Source: Actinomortierella ambigua (taxonomy: Eukaryota > Mortierellomycota > Mortierellomycetes > Mortierellales > Mortierellaceae). From it: DNA of 57,287 nucleotides. The DNA lies in contig JAAAJB010000175.1 in NCBI GenBank assembly GCA_016098155.1, forward strand, positions 1 to 57,287, given 5' to 3'. The notes under the pieces were generated by a model, which saw nothing but the letters and a program-made list of their open reading frames with translations, had not been told where the DNA came from and searched no databases. A program made the translations under genes and the position numbers. Every line of letters begins with the position of its first letter. The first letter of the stretch is position 1. Positions 41,072 to 52,600 of this stretch are shown piece after piece.

Positions 41072-41803
41072 ATGATATCTGCCGTCGTGAATGATCTCCG
41101 CACAGGCCTCGGTGCTGTCCGTCTGCGTTCTGATGTTAAGAAGATCTCTCTTGCCTTCTCTCGCAAGAGTGACAATTCCGGAGCAAGGTACCCCTCCCCT
41201 CTCCTCTCCCGAACCTTGTCACGGCAGGAATTGGACCTTTCAGGAACATTACTTCTTTTTTTTTTTCTTTTTCCCCGAGCCAACAGAAAAGCAGAAACCA
41301 GCAAACCAAGGAGAAGCAGCAAGCATGGGCACCTGCGATCCAGCTCCTTTTCCCTGTTTCTCTCCCACCACACCCTTTCCTCCTCTTCTCTCACTTTCTT
41401 TGTCTCTCCTCCGCGCCTTGGCCTCTTCTTGGACCAATTATGTCCGCACTCGCTTTCAAACCATCCGAGACAGCCCAAAACAACCACGTCCCTTATGACA
41501 TTCACGGAAGACCTCCATATCCAATCCAATCCTTGACTCACGGCGCTTTCTCAATATCCCTTCCCCCTCCCCTCTCTCAAATATAGATACTTTCTGAAGG
41601 AAAACATGCCCCGTCTGCAGTACAACAACCCACAGATCCAGTTTGAGGTGACCAAGGTCAAGGATGTCCCTCTTGTGCCCGAGGTCACCGTCGAGTTTGT
41701 CAACCGACCCACCCAGAAGATCGCTTGCTCCAAGATCCAGTCGTCCGACATTTGCAAAAAGCTGCTCAGCATCACCACGGAGGGCTCTGCACCCTCGGCA
41801 TAA
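41072..41803 (+). CDS. Mitochondrial ribosomal protein, L51/S25/CI-B8 family (mL61/Mrp49- or mS25-like)
   Basis: Two exons, 41072-41187 and 41587-41803, 110 residues. The join falls inside GAR|YFLKENMPRLQYNNPQIQFE. This matches the L51_S25_CI-B8 thioredoxin-like motif (R.F....LP.IQ..NP.V) found in Mrp49/mL61, mS25 and the complex I B8 subunit. Lengths near 100-135 are normal. The domain would be in the mitoribosome; the basic start (MISAVVNDLRTGLGAVRLRSDVKK) may serve as import signal. I favour mL61/Mrp49 because the protein is short and starts right before the domain, but mS25 is possible. The intron of 399 bases is pyrimidine-rich. Confidence 0.8.
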
Positions 41804-42246
41804 AAACAAAAGGACTAGGCGCTGACAAGTCAGGACAAGTACGAAGGGGACCACACACATCACACAACATACTACCTTCACTATTAGATCCCCTGGGTTA
41901 CTTTTTGTCGATCCCCTTTTATTTTATCCTTTTTTTTTCCTTTCGTTTCATTACTTTGTACTATTGAACTTCATTACTCTCATACCATTTCATCTCCTAA
42001 ACAACCCAACTCGATATGTCAATTGTTTTCTGAGCGACATTTTGGTGTAGAAAGGCTAGGCTTGTCTTTCTTTCGTTTTTTATTTTACACAAGGCGGGTC
42101 TAATGTTAAATCAGCTTCCTAAAGCTTTCGGTAGAAAGAGTATCGACAAACAACCCACTCAACTCAAGGAAGAAGAAGAAGAAGAAGAGGAAAATAGGGG
42201 GCGAGGGAGGGAAGATGAGAAGGGGATAAGAAAACCTGGTTGAAGA
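41804..42246. other. Intergenic, convergent 3' ends
   Basis: About 440 bases between the mitoribosomal gene (+) and GET2 (-). It has T-rich 3'-UTR-like sequence and a (GAA)n run at about 42169-42189. No gene seen. Confidence 0.55.
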
Positions 42247-43851
42247 TCATCCAAACATATGGGTCACAGTTATGGTCATGCCGACAATAAACACCACAAC
42301 CGCCAGGTCATTGACCAACGACGTCCAGATCAAGCGGTACCGGCTAAAGACATGGATTGCGTCCGAAAACGGCGGAGGCAAGAATCCGGCAATCATGCCC
42401 AGCGTGCTGCTCGTCGATGCTGCTACCCCATGCACGTACATCCGTGTCGACTGCAGCAGTAGCTCCATCAATGCAAAGTACCAAAAGGCGGGCTAAACAC
42501 CGGAGAGGTGGGAAAGGGAGAGAGAAAGGGAGATAGATAGAGGGTTAAAGATCGATAAGCAGTAGTATTGATGATGATGATGGTGGTGGTGGTGGTGGTG
42601 GTAAGGAAACACAAAGAACAACCCTATGAAGCAAACACACACACACACAAACAAAAACAGCAAAACAACTCTTACCAAGCGAGCTACTTGGAAGAAGCCC
42701 TCGGCGGTCGGCCTCTCGTCCGCCAAGGCATCGAAACGAGCCAACGACCCATTGCGCTTGTGTTCCTGATAGATCAACCAGAACCCAAACACGGCTGACA
42801 GCACCAGATGCAGCAGGTTCCACCACCGCACTGACGAGTCCTCCTGTGGCGTGATCACCGTGAATCCACCACCACTGCTCGACATCGATCCGGCCTTGGA
42901 ATGCATTCCAAGCTCATTGAACGCTGCCCCTCTTCCTCCACCTGTACTTCCTTGATTCGACAATGTCCGTGTCAGAGAGCGGAATGGATCCATGGACGAA
43001 GTAGTGGAGGACGAAGACGACGAGGCATCCAGGTTCGAGGGCCGTCGGCGGAACGTGGATGACGACGCCGCTGGGAACGGTTGACCAAAAGGGGAATGAG
43101 AGGCAATGATGGGCGTGGGTGCGCCCAGTGAATCATCCGGATCGGCGTCATAGTCCTCCACCACCGTCACTGGCGGTTGCTGCTGTTTCGGTTGCTGCGA
43201 GGTGGATGTGGTCGATGGTGTGGATACGCCGCCTGTGCCCAGTGTCCTTGGAGATCCTCCCGACGACGCCACAGACGACCGTCGAGACTGCCTTGGAGTG
43301 ATGAGTATCTCTGCCTTTTCCTGCTTGTCCTGTAATGTCGAATCGTTCACTGGATGAGAATAGGTACAAGAAAGAAGAAGGAAGCGTTAGTCGCCATCTT
43401 GATAACCTCTGCGAGCAATTGGCTGAACAATACTGCTAACCTTCCTCCCCTTTCTCTCTCTCTCTTCCTTCATGCCATATTCTCTTTTACCTTCGTCCAA
43501 GGTAGGCAGTGTAGTCGTGGTACCAGTGCCAGGATCGCCCGCACTGGTGACATCCTCCTCTGTAGTTTCCAGCGCTACATGACCGCCGCCGATGGAGGCC
43601 GCCACGCCAGCAGCGACCTGCGAGGTAGTGGACGCGTTGCTAAGGCGCCGGCGGGCCTCCTTCTCCTCCTGCTCCTTCTTGAGAAGTTGGTCACGGGCCT
43701 GGACCACAGACGGGGTTGGGGTGGTCGGCATGGATTGTGCACCTGCTCCAGATGTCGAGGTAATCTTGCTCAGTCGGGACTCGCCCGAGGCCAGGATGCG
43801 CTTCTGGCGAGCCTCCCGTCGTTTCCGCAACAGCTCTGCCTGATCGGACAT
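42247..43851 (-). CDS. GET2: GET complex subunit GET2 (tail-anchored protein insertion)
   Basis: Three exons (reverse order): 43851-43491, 43349-42676 and 42492-42247, giving 426 residues. The N terminus has the Get3-binding basic motif of GET2/CAML: LLRKRREARQKRILASGESR followed by LSKIT (about 7-31). A long Ser/Thr/Pro-rich linker follows. Three membrane segments are at the C terminus: about 296-315 (WWNLLHLVLSAVFGFWLIY), about 345-360 across the last splice site (PAFWYFALMELLLQ), and the last about 25 residues (LVNDLAVVVFIVGMTITV). With GET1 it forms the ER receptor that takes tail-anchored proteins from GET3. The linker is longer than in yeast (285 residues in total there). The start is chosen because the motif begins within the first ten residues, as is usual. 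Confidence 0.88.
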
Positions 43852-44325
43852 TTGATGTGGAGTGATTTGAGTGGATGGGGTGTGTGAATGAAATGCGTTT
43901 GCGAGCTGATGATGACCTGGTGAGTTTAAAAAAGTCCAGCAGATGAGAGAGTTAAGCGAAGGTCATGGAAAAGGGGGAAACGGAACGTGGACAGTTTGAG
44001 TGCGAGACTTTTTTTTTTTTTTTTGTGCACCTTTTTTATCCGTTGGGCGCCACTCTCCCCTCTGCCACCCCCCTCCTTTGAGATCTGCATACTCACATAT
44101 ACACACAGAAGAGACCCCTTTCACTCAACATTGTAAGAGCAAAACTCGTAAACGTTCCTTCCATTCTCAACTCCTCTTTGGTCCGTGCAGAGTTGTCAAA
44201 AAAACCCGCATAGAAATCAATCATTGACACATGCAGCTTTAAAACAAGAGTGTGTGGGGTTGCCAATAGAGGGGCAAGGTCTGTATTTTTTAAGGATGAA
44301 AAATAGAGCCAAGCATGAGAGACGC
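43852..44325. other. Intergenic, GET2 promoter and P2 3' flank
   Basis: About 470 bases. A T tract lies at 44010-44024 and short pyrimidine runs precede GET2. No gene seen. Confidence 0.55.
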
Positions 44326-45052
44326 TTAGTCGAAGAGACCGAAGCCCATGTCGTCATCGGACTCCTCCTTGGCCTCCTCCTTCTTCTCCTCCTTCTTCTC
44401 CTCAGCAGCGGCACCACCGGCAGCGGCACCAGCGGCGGGGGCAGCAGCACCACCAGCGGGGACGGAGGCAAGCTTCTCCAGACCCTCGGCGATCAGCTAT
44501 TCATATTTTTGGAGGAAAGAGAAAAGACAGGGTCAGACAACAGACTCTTTTTCAATTGCAATAAAAAAAAAGCGTCCAGATCCCCTTCCAGATGGCGGCA
44601 TTCCTCTCACTGCGAGCCGCAGTCATGTTTCTGTTTTGTTTGCTCGCTGATCAGCCGTGTCCTGCGTGGAGTGATGATCGATACTGCGGTATGACAATCT
44701 GCGATGATCTACTATCACACTACGCCAGACACAACGTTCTCCAGAGATGACATTGCCCGAATCCGTCCCCATTGTCGTCCTCTGTTGTCGAAAAAGAGAC
44801 TCTGGTCCTTCAAATCCTGCTCCACAATGGATCCTCTGAAAAACGACCCAAAACACAAAAAAAAGGGCCAAAGACTCGTAGCTAGTAGCATACCTCGTTG
44901 ATGCTCTTCTCGCCGATGGCGGCAAGGAGGGCCTCAATGCGGGCGTTGTCGACCTCAGCACCGACGGTGTTGAGGACGGCCGAGATTTCCTTGGCGGAGG
45001 GGGTGTCGTTACCGCCCTTCTGGAGCAAGAGGTAAGCAGCGAGGTACTTCAT
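44326..45052 (-). CDS. RPP2: 60S acidic ribosomal stalk protein P2
   Basis: Two exons (reverse order): 45052-44894 and 44496-44326, 109 residues, normal for P2. The dimerisation domain starts [20 protein letters not shown] and contains [14 protein letters not shown] and [20 protein letters not shown]. An Ala/Gly hinge and a Lys/Glu-rich stretch lead to the universal tail [13 protein letters not shown], which contacts translation elongation factors and carries the phosphorylated Ser. It acts as P1/P2 dimers on P0 in the large-subunit stalk. The intron of 397 bases is long relative to the coding sequence, as is common in fungal ribosomal-protein genes. It is P2 rather than P1 because of the MKY(L/V)AAYLLL start. 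Confidence 0.95.
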
Positions 45053-46018
45053 GATGCTGTTGTTGATGAGGAAAAGAGATGCAAAAAAAAAGAAAGGTTG
45101 TTTTGTTAGGACGTGTTGCTGGTAATAAACTCGACGGAAGAAAAGAGTGGTTGGGAAGTTTTGCCCGAGTGGAGGTGCGTCCTGCTGGGTCCTGTTGATT
45201 CCTAGTCCTTGATTGCACTCTTCTCATCGTTGTCCATCTTCGCTTTTTGAGTTCACTGCCGAACGAAACCATTACTGGACAAACTTCCTCTGCCAAGGCT
45301 CACTGGTGACATCGTCTGTCTCTGCAGCTCGCGACTTGTTCAGAAGTGTTGTTGTTGCAAGGTACGCCAGAGTTGAGAGAGGGTTGGTGTTCAAGTGAAA
45401 ATCACAAGTCTCCTCCAAACAAGCAGGACGACACACTCGACAGACTACGCCTCCCTTAGTGTGAGGTTGCTGAATGCTGCCCAAAAAAAGGTTGCTGCCG
45501 ATGGTGCTGTTGGTGGTGGTGGTAGTAGTCGTCGTTGGCGACAGGATGGTTGGCCTCTGTTCCCCTCTGATGCATGCTGGACAGACGGATGGATGGATGG
45601 TGGCGGCTCTGGATGGATGGATAAGCGGTTGCGCACCTTTGAATCTGAAAAGTGCGGTTTAATCCCTTACGGAAACTATTGAGATTTCAAAGAGAGGAGG
45701 AACACTCAAATCTGCGCTCTGCCTCCCAATTTATCCTCGGAAATGTCACAGCCAATCTCCGACTCAAGTCACAACTAGGTTGTACGGGCAAAGTCCCCCC
45801 CCCCACTCCCAATGCTCTCTCATTGAACAAAAGAGTTGCGCGATAGAAATGAAAAAAGAGAGGTATACTCTATTATTGTCTTTTTTTTTTTTTGTTTGTT
45901 TGTGAATGTTGTTGTTGCTGTTGTTTTTTTGTCGTTGTTCATTTCTTCAGACAAGTGCTACTAGTGGATGTGAGAAGGCTGCAAAAAAAAAAAAAAAAAA
46001 ATAAAAAGTACAACATTT
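45053..46018. other. Intergenic, P2 promoter and 3' flank of the SDR gene
   Basis: About 970 bases. It contains a (GGAT)n run at about 45585-45622, T and C tracts at 45884-45895 and 45787-45796, and an A tract at 45983-46000. The stretch next to P2 should hold a ribosomal-protein promoter. No protein gene seen. Confidence 0.5.
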
Positions 46019-49000
46019 CTAGTCGCGTGGCCAAATGCCCATTTGCTGAAAGTCTTCGATAATGATTCGCAGGCTCTTCTCGTGCAGCTTGGGGTGCTCG
46101 TACTTGAAGCCTGTCGTGACCGTGACCTTGGTTCCATCGATCGACACTGCATTGTCGTAAAGCAACTCTTGGTCCAGGTAGGGCGTCAGCGGTGTTGACC
46201 TGATGTCCTGCTCCTTCAGCAAATTCGACCAAGGAGGCAGGTGCTTGTCGTTGATGTCCTCTGTTGCGCCCTTCATGTTCAGCTAATAGTGAGTGGCCGA
46301 GATATTAAGAAGCGGGGAAGTGTCAGTGTCAGTATCTATCTTTCTTTGGCAGGGGGCCACAAAGGTAATAAAATATAATGTATGTATATACATATGTATG
46401 ATCGATCCTGCATGGATGCATGCTATTGCATGACGAACAATAACAACAACAATATCCTCTCCCCTTCATAGGAAGGGGATAATGGGGGAACAGAGCATTT
46501 ACCTTGGCCAATGTGGATGTTGCAGTACCCTGGAAACCAGTCTCGATATCAAAGATCGAGGAGATGTGGGTGTTGACCACCTCTTGGTCTATGATTGGCG
46601 CGGGAGGGGGTTCATTGGAGATAGTTAGCATTCACCCCCCTTTGATATACCATACCCACAACAACATGATTGATAGGATAATAGTAACCAACTCCTTACT
46701 CGTGTCGTTCTCATCCGCCAAGTTGAAGATCACCGCTCCTGCCTGTCCGCTGCTGATGTACCAGTTGGCAGTATGGAAAATAGCGCGTGCAACATCCTCG
46801 ACATGGACAGTGTTGATGCGAAGGTCGCCCGTCCACAGGAACTTCATCTTTTCATCCAGCTTCTTGTACACACGACCGCAAATCAGGCGTGGTGCTGTTT
46901 TGTTTGGGGGGGAGGGGGAGAGAGAGAAAGAGAAAGGAATGTTGAAGCAGACATTGTATCAGTGCTCGCCATTCTTTATCCGATGCGTCCATCACCTCTT
47001 TTTCTTTTAACACACAAATTGAGAAAAAAAAAACATACTCAGGCCACCCACTGCACCGAGACCATAGACAATCGCTGGACGCAGGATAACCAGGTTCAAT
47101 CTACAGTGGGAGAAAAGAGATTCATCCACTCGCGTTAGGACAAGCCAGATTCAGAGTTATTTTTTGTGTGCCACTTCAGGAATGTATCCTTTCAGCCTGA
47201 TTTCATACCCCTTCTGCGCCAATTCTTGAAGCGCGACATCAGCCTCCAGCTTGTACTTGGCAATGTCGTTCCATGGCTTGGTTTTCGAGTCCTCTTTGCT
47301 TGCACTCTATCAAAAGCAAAAGGTGGTATGATGGCAATAAAACACCCACATCTGTCAAAACTTCATTCAGATAGCCTATGTTTGCACTCCACTTTTTTAA
47401 AAAAAAAAGGGGGGGAGGGGGGGATACACTTTATAAAGGTGTCTCGTTACCTTGGATCCTTCGTAGACTTCACCGGACGACATTTGAACAAAGACCTTGA
47501 CGTTCCGCTTCAGAGCTTCCTGTCCACACAGCTTGGACAGCTCCACGATACGATCTTGGTAGACCTGTTGGAGAGAGGGGGAGGGGGGGGGGCAACGGAA
47601 ACAAAAAAAAAAGATGGAGAAGCATTCAAAGGAACGAATGGCATTGGTTAGCACAAATTGACCAGTAGGAAGATCATCCTTAACGGGAACTGGGAGAAGG
47701 GGAGAGGGGGGGTAAGCGAAGAAGCGAACTGGGAACTGGGAACTGGGAAAGAAAAAAATGTACTACGGATGGGTTGGCTATGGAGCGTGGGATCGTGTGG
47801 GATGACGAGATTGAATCCCCCCAAATAGAGGAAACAATAACACGAAGAAACAAGGTTGGCGATCCCATCTTTGACACACACATACACACCCTGGAAGGTG
47901 AACAAGGCATTTTTGGCAAATAATGTACCTGGTAGAGGTATATCTCAGGTACCAATTTTCACCGTATTGCCATGTGTCGCAAAAACGTGTGCACACTGCC
48001 GTCATCGTCCTTCCTCCCATTGCTCTCTCTCTCCGCTTTTGGTCTCCCCGCTTTCCAAAAAAACTTGCTTGCCCTCGACCAACTCTTACATTGCCCTCCC
48101 CCCCCCGTCTCCTTGCCCCCCCCCCCCCTTTCCCACCGCCCACCCTTTTTCTTTGTTTGAACCCAACCCTCAAATGATAAAGCGCATTGTTTGTGCCAAT
48201 GATTACCATGATGTACCCATCAAGGTTGCACGACGCACCAACAAGGAGAAGAAACGCAAAAGGGGGGTTAAGGTGGGGTGGCGAAGGGGAAGAGGGAAGG
48301 GGGGGGAGACATGCGACAGGGAATCCTGCTCCCCCCCCCTCCTCCTCTTTTCCTTCTCCCAGAACCCCTTCTCATCTTGACGCTTTTCCCGTCAAAGCAT
48401 TCCTCCGCAACAACAGAAAAAAAAAGGCATCAATAGACCATGCTTGACCCATGCGCACTGGGCCAAAGTCTCTTTTCATCAGACAGACGCGTTTTTTTTT
48501 TTTTTTTTTTTTTGCTCCTACTACTTTTCTCCTCCTCCTCACCCCTTCCCCTTACATCGACCAGGCAGGCTTGTGCACACGCATGGTCGAACCACGATTG
48601 ATGCTTTGCCCTGAACTCCCCCTTCCCCCGACGTATCGGCATGTGTCTTATCCTGCATTTTTTCTTTTGCGCCTACCATCCATGATGTGTGTTGTCTGGG
48701 CTTGGCCTAGAGTGTTGATCTTTTTTTTTTTTCTTTTCCATCGTCCAAACCTCCTCTCTCTCCCCTTTTCATTCTCTCTCGTTCTATCTATCTACTCATC
48801 TTTCCTCTTTCTGTCTCCCCCCTCTCTCTTTCTCTCTCTATCTCTCTCTCCCTCTTTCACGCCAACGGAAAGAAAAAAAAAAAAAGAGATCATCAAGCAA
48901 GCCTTACCTCCTTTGGCTGGCTGAACTTTGTCTCGGCTGCAAGGTTGATCACATAGTCGAAGGAGGAGCCATCTGCTCGGGTGAAGCACTTTTCAACGGA

Positions 49001-49678
49001 AGCTAGAAAGAAGAAGAAAAAGTACATCTCATGTTAGAGGAAGTGGACAAAGAGGGAGGGGAGGTAGACAAGGGTCGATTCGAACGACATCCTCCCCTCT
49101 TCCTTCCCTCCCCGAGCAACCAAAAAAAAAACACGCGCACACACACACAGCACACATACCCTCCCCTCCCCCACGTTCTCAGGCACAGACGTTTGTTCCC
49201 CTTTCCCGTTGTTATCGTGCAAAAATCTCGTCTCTCCTCCAACGGCCCATCACTAATTGCGATATAGGTGATCTCTCGCATGGTTAGGACGACGAGGAAG
49301 AAGGGAGAGTTGGAGATGGCTCATGGAGGATGTACATGAAAGAGAGGGCACAATGGTAAGGAAGGAACAAGGGAAAAAAAAAGAAGAAAGGAGGAAGGAG
49401 AAACAGAGGGCCGCCAGAGAAGAGAGAGGGAGAGAGAGAGAAAGAGAGAGAGGAAAAAAAAAAAAGGGACCCTTACCAGGACTGCAGAGGTTGCCCTGCA
49501 TAACCTCGACCTTGGCAAAGTTGTCCTTGAAGCGCTTGTTCAGGTATGCAGTCTCAGGGAGGGCCTTGTCGACGACGCGAATCTCGGCCGCGAGATCATT
49601 CTCAACGAGGTAGGTCACAAAGTTGCGTCCAATGAAGCCGACGCCACCGAGAACGAGAATAGTGGGCTTGGGTGCCAT
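46019..49678 (-). CDS. NAD(P)-dependent epimerase/dehydratase-like extended SDR, atypical active site
   Basis: Eight exons (reverse order): 49678-49477, 49002-48908, 47564-47451, 47306-47209, 47100-47039, 46894-46700, 46588-46503 and 46282-46019, giving 371 residues in frame. The start has a Rossmann glycine motif GGVGFIG (11-17) and an acidic VVDKALPE after strand 2, which fits NAD binding. NLAAETKFSQ and VFVQMSSGEVYEG match extended-SDR strands 4 and 5. LVILRPAIVYG, LICGRVYK, WTGDLRINTVHVEDVARAI follow the dTDP-glucose 4,6-dehydratase/epimerase fold. At the usual Y-x3-K site the sequence is IAKYK, so the catalytic Tyr appears to be replaced by Ile. Related fungal and protist proteins are often just named NAD-dependent epimerase/dehydratase. 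Substrate is unknown; it may bind rather than turn over nucleotide-sugar. The second intron is 1343 bases, far longer than any other here. Confidence 0.85.
47565..48907 (-). other. Unusually long intron (1343 bases) of the SDR gene
   Basis: Splicing directly across it joins FSQPKE to VYQDRIVEL in frame, as in homologues, so no coding exon is missing. It is full of C, G and T runs (for example 48091-48129 and 48491-48513) and short pyrimidine repeats. No nested gene could be supported. Confidence 0.6.
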
Positions 49679-52600
49679 TGTGTGTGTAAATGTGAATGTG
49701 AGGGTGAGGGTGTGATGAAAGGGCTTGTCTGGGCGATGGGCAAGTGATGAAGAACGCGAGCTTTGGGCTGAGGCAACGAGATGAAACCACGGGCAAAGAA
49801 GACTCGATCGGGAGAAAAGGCGGAGAGGAAACGAGCACCGGTGCTTTTGGAAAGAAGAAAGAAGGAAGGAGAGAAGGAAAGAAGAGGAGGACAATGGAAA
49901 TATAGTGAAGGCAAAAAAAGAAAGTAAGAAAGGTGGTGTTGGGGGGGGACAAGGTGGGGAGAGAGGGGGGGGAGGGACACAAGGGGTGGGAGCGAGAGCA
50001 ACGAGCCAAAAAGAATTGTTGGAACCAAAAAGGGCAGAACTGGAAAAGAAGGGGCGATGGGAGGGGAAGCCGAAGTGGGGAAAGAGGAGTGAACCCAACA
50101 TGGTTTTATACAACCATCCATGGAGCATGCCCGACACGAACTTTTTTTTTTTTGTTCCGGTGTCTCGTACATCCCAGCAGCGTGGAACAGAGTGGACAGA
50201 CAAACACTTCTTTCCCCTGCCCTCTCCCCCCTTCCTCCTCCTCACTACTCCAACTACAACCCTCTACTACTTTTCCTCCCTGCACTTGATAAAACAGATA
50301 GACAGGGTGTTTGTGTGTGAGACGGACATGGAAGAGGAGCACAAAACAACCTGCTTCTCGGCACACAACACACCATCTCCCCTTTCCACCCTATAGTCCA
50401 TGGCCATCGACAAGTGCATCAGACACAGACTCTCGATCCGACACGCGCGTCATGATTTTGTACATGGCCCGCAAGGTAGCAGGGGATGACTCTCGTACAG
50501 ACAGCCAACCTATCGTTCGCGTCGCACACACAAATCGTCTTCAGGCAACCACCCAAGAAAGGTTCCATTCGGGTGTCAAAACCAACAGGTTCCCACGTCA
50601 GCAGCAGTAGTAATCCAATAGTCAGCACATCTTTCAAGTTTCTTCTTCTCGGTGTCCCGGGACCTGGAGGCTAATTTTTTTTTTCGAGGATTGTTCCCCA
50701 GAGAATAACTCTGGTGCTTTTTCACTACTTTCACTACCTTGCTTCCTACCAGCCCACTATCTTGCTACTTTTTTCTCCTCTCCTTGCCCTGCGCCTCGGA
50801 TAAAAGAGACTTTTTTTTTTTTTTTTTTTTGCAGCCTTGTCAACGGTCCCCAGGCGTCGCCCGTCGTACAACGAACCCCTCGCCGCCTTCCTGCAACACG
50901 GTGGTCAGTTGCATATTTTGTCAAGAGCCTGTATACACCATTGGAAGTTATTTTGTGTTGTCGATGTTGTTTGCTGTTGAAAAAAAAAAAAAACTTTCCG
51001 TCGAGCACCCAATGGCATCCTCCCTCCTTCCCTCCATCCCTCCTTCCTCCCCTCTCTTCCACTTTGTTCCTTTTGCAGCTTCTTTTTCCACCTGCATCCA
51101 AGGGGCAGACGTTTCAGCTTGGTTCGTAGTGTTCATGCGTGTTTCTCGTCAGCTCGTGTTTGTCCATCCCCCCGGAAGCTACCATTGTCCATGCCAATGG
51201 CTACCTACACCCCGTCATGGCTCTTGTCACACCAGACGCGTCCGATGCTTCAAATAGTCTGACATTCAATGACAGAGTAAATAAGATGTCCCTTCTTTTT
51301 TTGGTGTTTTTTTTTTATTGTCAGCATGGACTTGGCTGACCTTCTACTGTTTTTGTCTGTTCTGATCTGTGGTCTCCACCTGGCACCCTCCTTGTGTGTA
51401 CTTGATCTTCAATTGCAACCCGCAGCTGTATCACGACATTTCCGTATTGCGCCTGAGCGAACTCGCGTCAAATACATAAAAGAGCATGCGTAACGGATGT
51501 GGTTCAGTCGGCGAGCAAGAGAGTGAGAGAGTAAGAAGGGAGAGGGAGATAGCAAACAGGGAACCAACGTCGACAGCACATGGAAGCGGTTTGTGGACAC
51601 AAAAAAAAAACAAACAGAGTCAATGGGCAATTTGGTGTCTATGCATGACAACACACAATGGGCCAGTGCTTTGCACACCTCGGGTAGTAATGCTTGATGC
51701 CGAAACTCGACTTTCTCTACCCTACTCCCCCCTTCCCTGCTTTCTTGTCGTCGTACTACTAGACTAGTAACAAGTACAGTCGTCGTAGCAGCACTGTACA
51801 ACACACAAACCTACCGCGCTCTTCTTTTCATATACGTGAAGGCTGCTGGATGCGAAAGAGTACGTGAGTGGATGACCAAAAAAAAATACTCCATCATTCC
51901 GCATGCATGGTCTTCCCGCTGGCCTTCCTCTTCTCTCCTCGATCTTTCTGTGTCTTTCTCTCCTTTCCCACCTCCCCGGTCGTCGTTACTCCCCCGTGTA
52001 CGTGTGTGTCTATCAACCACTCTTTTTTTTTTTTTCTTTTGACCCCCCTGCTTCGTTCAACAAAAAAACAGATGTGGCCATTGCCTCACCATGCTGCCCA
52101 ATGAATGGGGATGGTGGTACAAGGACGCTTGCTCATTTTTGAGCTGGGCACACAATCCCACCTCAGCCAAGCCGAGCAACACGCAACTCCTCTCACTCCG
52201 TCTCTACGTGACTCTCGTCCTTCCCTCCTTCCTCGAACACACACACACACACACACATACAAACCCCTGTTCTATGCACAAACACAAGGGAATAAACTTG
52301 CAGCGCTTACTGCAACTGTGTGTACCGTACCGGGAAACATTTTGAAATAGGGGTGAACAACACCATGACGACGGTGAAAGTGGTCGGCCATGTTGGATAG
52401 CCTTTGGCGTTGTCGTACGTACGCTTCTAGTTTGTCTTCTCCTGGCTCACCGTTCCCCACCCCTTTCCTGTGTTTCGTCTGATCAGATACCACGCTTGAC
52501 CCACATGCGAGTGGAGTGGAGTGGAGTGGAGTGGAGTGGAGTGGGGTGGAGTGGAGTGGAGTGAAGATGGGACAACTTGCTGTCTGGACTAAAAACCCTG

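Noticed and set aside
47856..48380. Nested plus-strand gene in the long SDR intron
   Set aside because: Pro/Ser/Cys low-complexity frame made of C runs, with no homology signal or splice structure.
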